From: an uncultured Clostridia bacterium
Lineage (GTDB): Bacteria > Bacillota > Clostridia > TANB77 > UBA1234
NCBI GenBank assembly: GCA_934149305.1
Contig: CAKPEF010000001.1
Span: 1-64,000, forward strand
Direction of reading: 5' to 3'
Length of the DNA: 64,000 bases
Every line of letters begins with the position of its first letter. Position 1 is the stretch's first letter. Shown in pieces: positions 36,307-45,491 of the stretch. Below the pieces are notes generated by a model that searched no databases, was not told the DNA's origin, and saw only the letters and a list, made by a program, of their open reading frames with translations. A program made the translations under genes and the position numbers.

Positions 36307-36892
36307 ATTCTGCCCTTTGATATATACTTTTTTTCTCTAAAAATATTGCTGTTCCATATATTACAATAATTCCAACTTCTACTACTGCTAAATATTGATA
36401 TAGCTTATTTTTTACTTCTTGTATAGCTTTTTCTTTTTCTGCTTGATAAACTGCCATGTCATCATCATCATAAATAATAGACATTAAATGTTCTCTGTAC
36501 TTTAATCCAAAATCATCTTGTACAGCTTCGTCCACTGTTGAACTTACATTTGCAAAAGTTCCTAATACTTGAATTAGCAAAATAATAATTACTACAAAAG
36601 AAACATTTTTTATAACATTGCCTACATCATTTTTATAAATTGTTCCTTTTTTGAAAGCCTGTTTATTTGCTAGTTTAAATGTTACAAATACCATTAGTGC
36701 TTGAAGTACAAGTACAATAAATCCTAATAATATATAGTTTTTATTATCTTCAAGAAAGTGCACAGTCAAACCATAAGCAATTCTATAAATAACATAAGAG
36801 ATTACTCCATATAAAACTATTCCCAATAGTAATTCCCCTGTCATTTGATTAGCTGTCAATATTTTTTTACCGTTTAATTCCTCCTCGTTCAT
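36305..36892 (-). CDS. Multispanning membrane protein, unknown function
   Basis: About 195 residues from MNEEELNGKK (GGGGAGG precedes this ATG; an upstream ATG at 36964 lacks an SD). Four hydrophobic segments (about 20-40, 50-70, 95-115, 165-190) with a charged helical region before the last. No family recognised. Divergent from the AAA+ operon. Confidence 0.7.
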   Translation of the reverse strand: MNEEELNGKKILTANQMTGELLLGIVLYGVISYVIYRIAYGLTVHFLEDNKNYILLGFIVLVLQALMVFVTFKLANKQAFKKGTIYKNDVGNVIKNVSFVVIIILLIQVLGTFANVSSTVDEAVQDDFGLKYREHLMSIIYDDDDMAVYQAEKEKAIQEVKNKLYQYLAVVEVGIIVIYGTAIFLEKKSIYQRAE

Positions 36893-37115
36893 TTTTTCCT
36901 CCCCTCTTACATTTATTCTTTTCATTATACTACTAACAAAAAATTTTTCCCATACTTTTTTCATTATTCAGTCTTTTTTTGTTCTTTATTGTAAAATTTT
37001 ATTCCATTTTAATTGTTATTTTTTGGCTGTTATGATACGATTATTGTAGAAGGGGTTTATTTCCAAAATGTAGTATATATTTTATTAAAAGAGTAAATAT
37101 AAAAGGAGTGTAATT

Positions 37116-38411
37116 ATGTCAGAAAAAATACAAGAAACTAAATCAAGATTAAAGGAATTAGGGTATTTTGCATCAGAAGATTTAGCAAAAATAGTACTAT
37201 TATTTGAAGCAGCAGGAAAAAGAGATAAAAAAAGTATTCCAACACTATTATTACAAGGAAAATCTGGAGCTGGAAAAACATTCTTAGCTGAGACTTTTTC
37301 TCAAATGATTGGTGCTGATGAAAAATTCGTACAATGTTTTCCTAGAATGGGAACAGAGAACTTTCAATATGATGTTAATATCGAAGGTGTAATGAAACAA
37401 GATGCAGACAGCTCAATTAAAGCTGGTATATTATTACAAGCTTTACAACAATCTCAAGAAAGTCCTGTAGTCCTTGTTATAGATGAATTAGACAAAGCAA
37501 GACCTGAAGTTGATTCATTTTTATTAGATTTTTTAGAAAATGGAAGACTAACAACTGGTACAGATACATATGAAAAAGGAAAATTCCCAATTTATACTTT
37601 TATTACATCGAATGACAAAAGAGAAATAGATGAAGCATTAATAAATAGAAGTAAAAGAGTTGAAGTTCCTAGACCTAGCAAAGATTTATTTTTAGAAATA
37701 TTAGGATTACCTGAAAATCACTATTTAGGTTATATTTATGATAAGTGTCCTAATTTTTCTATAAGACAAGCCAGACAATACATTGAAGATTTAGAAGTTT
37801 TAGGAACAGAAATAGATGAAGAAGCATTATCTCAATATATCAATTTAGATGAATTAGATGTAATGTCATTAGCTGATTTACAGCGAATTTCTGAAATGGA
37901 AAATGGAGATTTAGAATTTGAATTACCTGATTTAGAAAGATGTTATATTACTATTACTTCTAATAATCAAGAGGGTTGGGTTAAGCTTTTTCAAGATGGA
38001 AATAAAGGAAATTTTAGATTATATTCAGATGATAATGAACAAGATAGAATGTATGTGGATATAGATACAATAGAACAATTACAAATGGCTAGTCAATATA
38101 TGGATTTTGATGATTATTGCAATAGATATAAAGGCTGGTTTGAATATTCATTATCAGATGAAGAAATACAAGCAGATAGTATTATATGGGCAGGAAATAA
38201 GAGTAAAAAAGATGGTACAAGATTTGGAATAAAAGTCGAGGAAGATAAAATGTTTAGAATTGCTATGAATAAAGGAAATACATTCGTTTATTTAGATTCT
38301 GCTTCTCCTAATACTTTAGAATCATTCTTAGGTCAACAAAAAGATGAAATCGAACAAGAATATGATACAGATACAAAATATGGTGATGATGGTAGAGATT
38401 ATGATGATTAG
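37116..38411 (+). CDS. MoxR-like AAA+ ATPase with C-terminal extension
   Basis: 431 residues. AAA+ core at about 20-235: Walker A GKSGAGKT at 48-55, Walker B VVLVIDELDKA near 118-128, sensor 1 TFITSND near 161-167 and an arginine-finger-like NRSKR near 177-181. Such ATPases act as chaperones with VWA-domain partners. After about 265 a 165-residue extension with no recognised fold follows, ending in the acidic tail DDGRDYDD. SD AAAGGAGTG precedes ATG. First gene of a tight operon (11 bases to the VWA-like gene). Confidence 0.85.
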   Translation: MSEKIQETKSRLKELGYFASEDLAKIVLLFEAAGKRDKKSIPTLLLQGKSGAGKTFLAETFSQMIGADEKFVQCFPRMGTENFQYDVNIEGVMKQDADSSIKAGILLQALQQSQESPVVLVIDELDKARPEVDSFLLDFLENGRLTTGTDTYEKGKFPIYTFITSNDKREIDEALINRSKRVEVPRPSKDLFLEILGLPENHYLGYIYDKCPNFSIRQARQYIEDLEVLGTEIDEEALSQYINLDELDVMSLADLQRISEMENGDLEFELPDLERCYITITSNNQEGWVKLFQDGNKGNFRLYSDDNEQDRMYVDIDTIEQLQMASQYMDFDDYCNRYKGWFEYSLSDEEIQADSIIWAGNKSKKDGTRFGIKVEEDKMFRIAMNKGNTFVYLDSASPNTLESFLGQQKDEIEQEYDTDTKYGDDGRDYDD

Positions 38412-38422
38412 GAGGAATAATA

Positions 38423-39622
38423 ATGGCTCTTCAATATGATATAAATAAAATATTTGCAGAACTTGAACAACAAGCCAGAAAAAAAAGCAAAAAACATGAA
38501 AAAGTTGATCCAACTAAAGAGAATGATCCTATTGAATCACCAGAAGATGCTCCACAAACGCAAGAAGTTGCACCTGCTACATCAAAGACTACAGAAGATA
38601 CACATGGCGGAGATGAAGCATCTAAAGAAATTAAAGATTCTCCAAACTCTGTAGATGGTGGTGAAAATCCAGATAAAGAAAACAAAAGTAAGAAAACAAA
38701 AAATACTGGTGAAAACGGCAAAGGTGATGGACAAGGTGAAGATTATTTTATAACAACAGATGGCAAAAATCCTAGTAAAAGCAAACCCAAAACTACTCCA
38801 GAAGATTTACAACAAGCTGTTGAAAAATTATTTGAAGAAAAAAAGAAAAAACAAGATGATTTTAAGAGTCAAAACAGGCAAGAATATTTGAAAAAATACA
38901 TATTTGAAATTATAAAGAAAATTGCAGCAAAACATGCTGGAATAGATAAACAAGATGGTTCAGAAACCTATGATAAAAAACAGATGCTTGGGCATATATT
39001 AAAACATCAAAATTATAGATTATTAAGTGATAAATACGATTTAAGAGATGCGAGATATGTTCAATTTTTTATTGATACATCTGGAGTTTATGGCTGCGGT
39101 TCTAACAAAATATTGCATGAACTTATGCCAGAGGTTATTAGTATGCTAGAAAGACAAGGTTATGAATGTTATATTGCAGCTTGTGGAAACGGATTTTATC
39201 AAAGAGATATGGTTGAAGATGAATATTATGGAACTAGAAAAACACTAGAAGGTTACAAAACTGGAAAAGTAAGCAAAATAGCTTGCCCTACCCCACAAAC
39301 TGCAGCTAAAATGGCTAATGAAGCTGAGTTTTCTGTAATACTTGCTGATTTTGATGGTTTATCTTCTATTTGCGAAATGGCTAATTTATGTAAAAAAGAT
39401 AAAATACCATATTTCCTATGTACTGAGGATAGATACCCATGGGAAGATCCAACATTACATGATTGGGTTGATCCCGAATTATGTGATTATAATCCTGAAC
39501 TTGTATATGATGTATCAATGGATGGAAATCCAACTTTAGAACAATATGAAGATAGACAATGCTATGATGACTATGAACAAGATGATTATGACCAAGATGA
39601 TGGTAGGAATTATGATGATTAA
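38423..39622 (+). CDS. VWA-like protein, partner of the AAA+ ATPase
   Basis: 399 residues. Residues 30-150 are a polar, Lys/Glu/Pro-rich disordered linker; about 150-200 helical; about 210-345 resembles a von Willebrand A domain, with YVQFFIDTSGVYG at the place of the MIDAS. The usual DxSxS is DTSGV here, so the second Ser is missing and metal binding may be weak or absent. The C-terminus is very acidic and ends DDGRNYDD, nearly the tail of the AAA+ partner. 14 bases separate it from the next gene. Confidence 0.75.
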   Translation: MALQYDINKIFAELEQQARKKSKKHEKVDPTKENDPIESPEDAPQTQEVAPATSKTTEDTHGGDEASKEIKDSPNSVDGGENPDKENKSKKTKNTGENGKGDGQGEDYFITTDGKNPSKSKPKTTPEDLQQAVEKLFEEKKKKQDDFKSQNRQEYLKKYIFEIIKKIAAKHAGIDKQDGSETYDKKQMLGHILKHQNYRLLSDKYDLRDARYVQFFIDTSGVYGCGSNKILHELMPEVISMLERQGYECYIAACGNGFYQRDMVEDEYYGTRKTLEGYKTGKVSKIACPTPQTAAKMANEAEFSVILADFDGLSSICEMANLCKKDKIPYFLCTEDRYPWEDPTLHDWVDPELCDYNPELVYDVSMDGNPTLEQYEDRQCYDDYEQDDYDQDDGRNYDD

Positions 39623-39636
39623 CAGGAGTTAAAAGT

Positions 39637-40602
39637 ATGATAGATAAAATTTTAATAACAAAGAAATTAGAAAACTTTTTTATTAAGACTAATCCAGAAA
39701 GTTTTCTAAAAGTATTTGTAATCAGTTTTTTATTTGATAAAACTAATTATATAGAACCTATTGTAGGTTATGAAAATGCTTTAAATATGTTAGATAAATA
39801 CATATATAATTTAGAAAATAATATTAAAGCCTTTAAAAAACTAGATAAATATCATTCTATTTATGCTAAATATGATTTTAAGGCAAAAAGTCTAAAATAT
39901 TATATGACTAATGATTATAAAAAATTTAAAAATACTTCTTTAAATTCTGAACAAAAGAAAGTATTTATTATTAAAGAATTTAAAATAATGATGTATAAAG
40001 AGTTTGAAACAATTACAAATATTTATACCTTTAATGGAAAAATTGTTTCTAACAGTTTTTATATTGAGGATATAAATTGTCGTTACCCTGATTATGATGG
40101 TGATTTTTCTAATATAATTGATATTTTCTCTGATGTAGAAGTATGCAATATTCTTAAACTTAATGATAGAATAAAAACTTATATAGATGAAAACAAAAAC
40201 TATTTTGTATATTCTACACATATTAGTCAAAGAAATTCAGAAGTAATAAACTATGTTTTGTTATGGAGAAATTTTTTAAATAATAAATTATATTATTTTG
40301 CAGTAAATAATCCTAAGAAATATTCAGAGAAGTTTATTAATGAGTTTAATAAAGAATATGAATATATAATATCGAGTGGAAAATATAATTTTATATTAAA
40401 AAATAAAGATGTTTTTTCACTTATTGAAAATTATTTACTTCATATAAGAAATAGAATTGACATTGAAAATAATATACAATATCATCAAGATTTAAGTGTA
40501 ATATTTAAAATGATGAATCACAAAAAACATCTAACTAAACTGTCAGAATATTTATTACATAGTTCAGATTCTAATAATAAATTAAACTATGACAAAATTT
40601 AG
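39637..40602 (+). CDS. Helical protein of unknown function in the AAA+/VWA operon
   Basis: 321 residues, strongly Asn/Lys/Tyr/Ile-rich (GC content about the lowest of the window), predicted mostly helical, no signal peptide, no Cys cluster, no recognised motif. Start supported by AGGAG about 9 bases upstream. Its tight coupling to the VWA-like gene suggests it is a target, adaptor or effector of that system; this is inference from position only. Confidence 0.7.
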   Translation: MIDKILITKKLENFFIKTNPESFLKVFVISFLFDKTNYIEPIVGYENALNMLDKYIYNLENNIKAFKKLDKYHSIYAKYDFKAKSLKYYMTNDYKKFKNTSLNSEQKKVFIIKEFKIMMYKEFETITNIYTFNGKIVSNSFYIEDINCRYPDYDGDFSNIIDIFSDVEVCNILKLNDRIKTYIDENKNYFVYSTHISQRNSEVINYVLLWRNFLNNKLYYFAVNNPKKYSEKFINEFNKEYEYIISSGKYNFILKNKDVFSLIENYLLHIRNRIDIENNIQYHQDLSVIFKMMNHKKHLTKLSEYLLHSSDSNNKLNYDKI

Positions 40603-40612
40603 GAGGTTCAAT

Positions 40613-40785
40613 ATGGAAAAAAATTTTTTGTTGAAACAGAACAATTTGATACAAATGTTGCTAATAATCTTAATACAACCAATCCTCTACAAATAACAAA
40701 TGATACATTGGTTAACGATTTTTTAAATAAAACCGTTTCTTTAGAATCTTTGATTGAAAAAGAAATATATAATAACAAATTATAA
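40613..40785 (+). pseudogene. Small last gene of the AAA+/VWA operon, shifted at a poly-A run
   Basis: AGGAGG lies before ATG 40613. Frame one stops after 27 codons, but adding one A to the A7T6 run gives MEKKFFVETEQFDTN and about 57 residues ending at 40785, a polar protein with a helical C-terminus (NKTVSLESLIEKEIYNNKL). A homopolymer miscount is the simplest explanation. A terminator follows. Confidence 0.5.
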
Positions 40786-40838
40786 AATATAATATCAACA
40801 TATAGTTTAAATATTTGCAAAAATTATATAATATTTTT

Positions 40839-40866
40839 GGGTGAGTAGAATTTACTCACCCTTTTA
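40839..40866 (+). terminator. Terminator of the AAA+/VWA operon
   Basis: Stem GGGTGAGTA / TTACTCACCC with GAAT loop and TTTT; lies between convergent transcripts and may also serve the TnpV-like gene. Confidence 0.9.
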
Positions 40867-40870
40867 CTGA

Positions 40871-41131
40871 CTAACAGTTAATCAATTCAGAATATATAAT
40901 TTCTTCGACACAATGTTTATAATTATTCATAAGCCCAATCCATTTTAACGGGTCAGTATCTTTCAAATTTTCATCAATAGGAGTATAATCAGCCTTTTTA
41001 TGTTTTTTCAAATGTTCTAGTCTTAAATAACCGCATTTTCCAATATTGTAATTTTTTTCGTATTCATCCTCAGCTAAATATAAAGCAGGAATAAAATAAT
41101 CTCCTTCCCTATGATAAGTTATTTCTCTCAT
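40871..41131 (-). CDS. TnpV-like transposon-associated protein, short
   Basis: 86 residues. The first 50 (MREITYHREGDYFIPALYL, then NIGKCGYLRLEHLKKHKKADY) follow the pattern of TnpV, a small protein of unknown function encoded in Tn4451-type and related clostridial elements. Family members are about 110-120 residues; here the C-terminal third differs and is shorter. No recombinase is nearby, so it is probably a relic. Two bases downstream of the deacetylase gene. Confidence 0.6.
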   Translation of the reverse strand: MREITYHREGDYFIPALYLAEDEYEKNYNIGKCGYLRLEHLKKHKKADYTPIDENLKDTDPLKWIGLMNNYKHCVEEIIYSELINC

Positions 41132-41133
41132 AA

Positions 41134-41919
41134 TTATAAAGATTTATTCTCAAGAGGAATTTGTCTTCCTTCATGATTCATTTCATAATTTTGGTTATAT
41201 ATTATCTCTGATACTGGAACTATTTCGTATCCTAATTCTTTTATTGTTTTTATTATTTGATTTAGACCTTTTGCTGTATGTTTTGTATCATTATGCATCA
41301 AAATTATGCTTCCATTTCTTATTTTATCTTTTATTCTTTTACACATTTCATCTGGTGTTTTTCCTGTGTAATCTAATGTATCAATATCCCATTGTATTAC
41401 TTTCATGTTTAAACTTTCTGCTGCTTCTATCACAGTATTATTATACTCTCCATATGGTCCTCTATATAATTTTGTGTCTTCATTTGTTATTTCTTTTATT
41501 TTTTCATTACATTTTTTCATATCTTCTATATTTGCATCATATGACATATTGTTAACATGTGCATGTGAATCGGAATGATTACCTATATCCATTCCGTTCT
41601 CGTGCAATAGCTTTACCTCATTTGGATATTTTTTTACGAAATCTCCTACCATGAAAAAAGTGGCTTTTGCATCATTTTCATTTAATGTATTTACGATGTC
41701 TTGTATATCGTCTGCCCCCCAAGCACAATCAAATGTTAACGCAACCATTTTATCCGTTCTTTCTACACTATATATAGGCAGTCTTCTTTTAGAATTTGCA
41801 GTTTCTAATACATTTTCTACTATAAAATTTCCACTTGCACACAGTAATATTAACAAAATCATTGTTATTGCAGAAAGAATTATTCGTTTTAAATTTATAA
41901 CCATTATTCTATTTTTCAA
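41134..41919 (-). CDS. Membrane-anchored polysaccharide deacetylase (NodB domain)
   Basis: 261 residues from a TTG start with GGAGGTG 6 bases upstream. N-terminal membrane helix (about 10-32), then a carbohydrate esterase 4 domain: VALTFDCAWG near 58 (first catalytic Asp and metal-binding positions), NHSDSHAHVNN near 115 (HxxxH), LYRGPYGEYN near 150 and a C-terminal IILMHND. Resembles PdaB-type deacetylases of spore-formers. Acts on extracytoplasmic peptidoglycan or other GlcNAc polymers. Confidence 0.88.
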   Translation of the reverse strand: MKNRIMVINLKRIILSAITMILLILLCASGNFIVENVLETANSKRRLPIYSVERTDKMVALTFDCAWGADDIQDIVNTLNENDAKATFFMVGDFVKKYPNEVKLLHENGMDIGNHSDSHAHVNNMSYDANIEDMKKCNEKIKEITNEDTKLYRGPYGEYNNTVIEAAESLNMKVIQWDIDTLDYTGKTPDEMCKRIKDKIRNGSIILMHNDTKHTAKGLNQIIKTIKELGYEIVPVSEIIYNQNYEMNHEGRQIPLENKSL

Positions 41920-42048
41920 TTATAACACCTCCATATTCTACTAATATGAGATATTTTCTAAAAATATTTGTGTTATATTTCAATGTTTACAAAATTCACA
42001 CTTTTGTATTTTGTTTCATATTCTATAATTAGAAAAGGAGGAAATTTT

Positions 42049-42420
42049 ATGTTTGATAATGAAAAATGCGAACGCCCTGATTTTGGCAATGATTGCAGAT
42101 CAATCATTGAAAAATTCTTAACTATTTGCTTACCTGTAACGACTACACCTTGTGTTAAGATTGGTAAAATTAAAACTGAATGTTGTGGTAACCCTATTGT
42201 TTCATCAAGAAAACACGATATGTGTTGTGATGAGATGAAGAATGGCTCTTGTAAATTCACAATAATTCAAAAAATGAAAATCGAAATTCCTGTAGACTTT
42301 AACGCTGATACTAAAGTAGATGACTTATTTGTTGATTGTGAATTTAAACATGATGGTGGTCCTCACGATGATAAACCATGGGGAATACCAGATAAGTCAT
42401 GTGACAAAGGTTGCTGCTAG
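42049..42420 (+). CDS. Cys-rich protein of unknown function
   Basis: 123 residues from MFDNEKCERPD (AAAAGGAGG precedes; an upstream in-frame TTG at 41968 is less likely). Eleven or more Cys residues, including ECCGNP, DMCCDE and a terminal CDKGCC, spread over a beta-rich chain without signal peptide. The pattern recalls outer spore-layer Cys-rich proteins (for example CotY/ExsY-like), but no family motif is certain. Single-gene unit with its own terminator. Confidence 0.68.
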   Translation: MFDNEKCERPDFGNDCRSIIEKFLTICLPVTTTPCVKIGKIKTECCGNPIVSSRKHDMCCDEMKNGSCKFTIIQKMKIEIPVDFNADTKVDDLFVDCEFKHDGGPHDDKPWGIPDKSCDKGCC

Positions 42421-42436
42421 TTTTTTGCACAATGCA

Positions 42437-42466
42437 AAGGCGAAGCTTACACGCTTCGCCTTTTTA
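42437..42466 (+). terminator. Terminator after the Cys-rich gene
   Basis: Stem AGGCGAAGC / GCTTCGCCT with TTACAC-type loop and TTTTTATT. Confidence 0.9.
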
Positions 42467-43012
42467 TTACTCTACTATTTCTTTATTATTCATATAATTA
42501 TCTAATGTATTATATCCATTCATAACACTTTCTTTTGTCATGTCTTTAAAATATTCTTCTTTTGTTGTTACCACTACATATTTTCCCTCTAGTTTCATAT
42601 CTTTTACGCTTTCATATTCTTTTTCACCATTGTCATATCCTTTTTTCATCTCTGTGTATGTTGCACCAGCTGAGCTTTCATCATCATGTGCATAATAATA
42701 TATTATATCCGATACATTTTCCCCATCAAAATCATATTCTACATAGCACAAGTTTTCAAAGTTAAATATTGCTTTATCATCTGTAGAATAAAATCCCATC
42801 TCAAAAGAACTTTCGCCTGATTCTCCAGAATCACTTTCATATTCAGGTATTGTTGCAAGTGATACTAGCTCATCTATTGATTGACTATTGTTTTGGTATT
42901 TTATTTCTCTTTCTAAATTCTCACTATTTTCTTTTTTAGCACAACCAATTAAGCAACTAACACAAGCTACGATAACTGCCAACACAATTATTTTTCTGTT
43001 TGTTTTTTTCAT
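42467..43012 (-). CDS. Putative lipoprotein with SGESGE motif
   Basis: 181 residues. Signal peptide with lipobox: VLAVIVACVSCLIGC, lipidated Cys at about 24. The mature part is acidic, with SGESGESS near 62-70 followed by an alpha/beta domain of about 110 residues (FENLCYVEYDFDGENVSD). No family recognised. GGGAGG precedes ATG. Confidence 0.75.
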   Translation of the reverse strand: MKKTNRKIIVLAVIVACVSCLIGCAKKENSENLEREIKYQNNSQSIDELVSLATIPEYESDSGESGESSFEMGFYSTDDKAIFNFENLCYVEYDFDGENVSDIIYYYAHDDESSAGATYTEMKKGYDNGEKEYESVKDMKLEGKYVVVTTKEEYFKDMTKESVMNGYNTLDNYMNNKEIVE

Positions 43013-43028
43013 ATTTTAAGTCCTCCCA

Positions 43029-43055
43029 TTTTATGAGCACACATAAGCTCCTTTA
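43029..43055 (+). repeat. Palindromic intergenic repeat, copy 5
   Basis: TTTTATGAGCACACATAAGC followed by TCCTTTA, directly upstream of the lipoprotein gene. Confidence 0.7.
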
Positions 43056-43132
43056 TTTTTTTAACAAATTTTATAAATAATTTATACTATCTATATATTA
43101 CTATATACTTTAAGTAAATTTAATGCAAATCT

Positions 43133-43327
43133 TTATTCAAATAAATCATTTGCTATTTTTTCGATTTCTTCTTGTCTTTGTCTTGTTTCTTCTTTGCATA
43201 TGCGTATTTCAATTATGTCTCCCTCTTCTGCTTCGCTTACTAATATTCTTGGAATATTCACGATTTCTTTGTTTTCTAATTCTACTAAAGCAAAGTCTTC
43301 TTCGAATCTATCTAGTATAACTTTCAA
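43133..43327 (-). CDS. DUF3006 protein
   Basis: About 64 residues from a TTG start (GGGAGAGG precedes it); an ATG ten codons upstream (43357) is the alternative. LKVILDRFEEDFALVELEN and VNIPRILVSEAEEGDIIEI match DUF3006, small beta-barrel proteins of Firmicutes with no known function. Often next to secreted or metallo-beta-lactamase-like proteins, not seen here. Confidence 0.8.
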   Translation of the reverse strand: MKVILDRFEEDFALVELENKEIVNIPRILVSEAEEGDIIEIRICKEETRQRQEEIEKIANDLFE

Positions 43328-43397
43328 ATTCACCTCTCCCTTTCTTGGTAGCCTCATTGTATCATAAACATTTATTTACTGTAAATAAAAATAGCAA

Positions 43398-43433
43398 ACA
43401 AAATCCACAAAGCCATCATTTGCCTTGCGGATT
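43398..43433 (-). terminator. Terminator after the beta-propeller gene
   Basis: Minus-strand AAATCCGCAAG / CTTTGTGGATTT (with G-U pairs) followed by TTTT. Confidence 0.65.
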
Positions 43434-43439
43434 TCATGT

Positions 43440-45491
43440 TTAAAATTCTATTTTATCTAGTTCTTTAACTGTTTTTATGTCTAATACTTTTATTATTCCA
43501 TCAGATAGTGTATATAATTTATCACCTATATATAATATTCTTTCTACATCGATACCATATTTTGCGCCCTCATTATTTGAAACTTTTCCTCTTAATGTTA
43601 TTCCATTTTTCACGTCAATATCAAAGAAAATCGCACCAGCAAATTCTAGTTTTCCGTACTTAGGTACGCCATTTTCATATGTTCCTGCATCTTCTGTGTA
43701 TAGTGAAACTGGAAATGCAAATAATCCTTCATCTTCTTTAAATAATAATGCTTTATGGTTATATAGTAGTGATGAATAACTTCCTCTTCCACCTATTTTT
43801 ACAGAGTCAAGTTCTTTTGGATTGTTATAATCCGTAACATCAAATATTGCTAATTTTAAACCTGTTGAATATGCTGTTACTCTATCTGTTCCGTCATAAT
43901 TCTTAATTATTTTCTCTACAGAATCTTCTCCAAAACCTATTAAATAGTTTTCTCCAAGTGGATGTAAATAGCTACTATAACCTGGTATTTTTAATTCTCC
44001 TAGTACTTTAGGATTTGTAGGCATACTTAAATCTAAAACAAATAGTGGATCAACTGTTTTATATGTTACCATATAACATTTGTCACCCATAAATCTTGTG
44101 CTGTATATTCTTTCACCTTTTGCTAGTCCCTCTAGTTTACCAATTACATTTAAGTTTTCATTTAGCACATATAAATTGTTATAAGATGTTTCATCCCATG
44201 TATTACCTTTTGTTGTTGCAATTCTAAAGTTTCCTTTATATTCATCCATAGAAAATTGATTTAACAAACTTCCATCTACTTTGCCTTCTGCAACATATTT
44301 TACTTTTCCATCATGTATTGCAAATTTTCTTATTTTTGTCTCTTCTTTACTAGTGTTTTCAGAGTCCCACCAGTAATTATAATTTTGTTTTGTTACATAT
44401 AAGTTTTCTTTTGAACAATATATTTCATTTCCTGTTCCTATATATGTTTCAATATTTGCCTTTTCATTTAATTTATCTAAGCTAAATGAAGTTATAATCA
44501 TGTATGAGCATTCCTCTTCGTTTTCGATTTCTGGAAAACACTTTATGCTAGATATTGGTACTTCTTGTAATTTACCATTTGCCACGCATGTATCTTTATA
44601 CAAAGGTACTATTTCATCATTTTTTATTTCGTTGTAAAGATATATATATTTGTTGCTTATTAAATATATATCATCATCTACTTTTCTAGAAGATTCATAA
44701 CTTCCCTCTGTTTCTATTTCTCTTACTAAATCATAATTTTCTATATCATATACTAAAATTTTTGTTGAGTTTCTACCACCTCTATAACCAATAAAACCAT
44801 AATCTACCGCAAGCTTTGCAGCAGGGCTATTATATGCTATTACTTCGTCTATGTTACTTGTAGCGATTACAACTATGTATTTATCGCTTAGATATAACTC
44901 TCTTGCATAAACATAGCCATCTTCATCTTTACTAAATTCTATTTCTTTTTCTAATTTTAAATCTTCTTTATTGTTAAATACATTTAATTTATTTTTTGAT
45001 AAGTAATATATATAATCTCCATTTGTCTTAACTATGTCAGACTCATCAACGCCTTGAACTTGTGTGTTTGTTTCTGAATATTTTTTAGCAGAAGCTTCAA
45101 CTTCTGGTTCTTGAAAAATAGCTGTGCTACTATCTGCAACTGTTGCAGCATTCATCATATTATAATCTAGAGAAAATATTCCACCTCTATATCTTTCTTT
45201 GTATGCTTTACTACTCTTTAATTTTTTTACAAGTTCTGCTTTTGAATCGAAAGTTATAAGTTCTTTTTCTTTTAGACTATTAAACTTCAAATCCTCTTGT
45301 ACTACCTTTAATACTGTTAAATCTACATTTTCTTTATCTGGCACAACAGTGATTGCATCAAGCCCAACAACAACTGCTACTAACACAGCACATATACATG
45401 TAACTAGTGCATAGCCTTCTCTTCTTTTCTTCATTTTGTAATCACTCGCTTTCTTTAAGATGCTTTTTACTCTCTCTTCATTACTCTTCAT
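43440..45491 (-). CDS. Membrane-anchored beta-propeller protein next to an ECF sigma factor
   Basis: 683 residues: a 23-residue cytoplasmic N-terminus (MKSNEERVKSILKKASDYKM), one membrane helix (about 26-48), and a large extracytoplasmic region with the signature of COG4880-type C-terminal beta-propellers (TNTQVQGVDESDIVKTNGDYIYYL near 140-165, YSTRFMGDKCYMVTYKTVDPLFVLDLS near 470). The gene start overlaps the sigma-factor gene end by 11 bases. The topology and coupling suggest it may control that sigma factor, though no canonical zinc anti-sigma motif is present. Confidence 0.87.
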   Translation of the reverse strand: MKSNEERVKSILKKASDYKMKKRREGYALVTCICAVLVAVVVGLDAITVVPDKENVDLTVLKVVQEDLKFNSLKEKELITFDSKAELVKKLKSSKAYKERYRGGIFSLDYNMMNAATVADSSTAIFQEPEVEASAKKYSETNTQVQGVDESDIVKTNGDYIYYLSKNKLNVFNNKEDLKLEKEIEFSKDEDGYVYARELYLSDKYIVVIATSNIDEVIAYNSPAAKLAVDYGFIGYRGGRNSTKILVYDIENYDLVREIETEGSYESSRKVDDDIYLISNKYIYLYNEIKNDEIVPLYKDTCVANGKLQEVPISSIKCFPEIENEEECSYMIITSFSLDKLNEKANIETYIGTGNEIYCSKENLYVTKQNYNYWWDSENTSKEETKIRKFAIHDGKVKYVAEGKVDGSLLNQFSMDEYKGNFRIATTKGNTWDETSYNNLYVLNENLNVIGKLEGLAKGERIYSTRFMGDKCYMVTYKTVDPLFVLDLSMPTNPKVLGELKIPGYSSYLHPLGENYLIGFGEDSVEKIIKNYDGTDRVTAYSTGLKLAIFDVTDYNNPKELDSVKIGGRGSYSSLLYNHKALLFKEDEGLFAFPVSLYTEDAGTYENGVPKYGKLEFAGAIFFDIDVKNGITLRGKVSNNEGAKYGIDVERILYIGDKLYTLSDGIIKVLDIKTVKELDKIEF

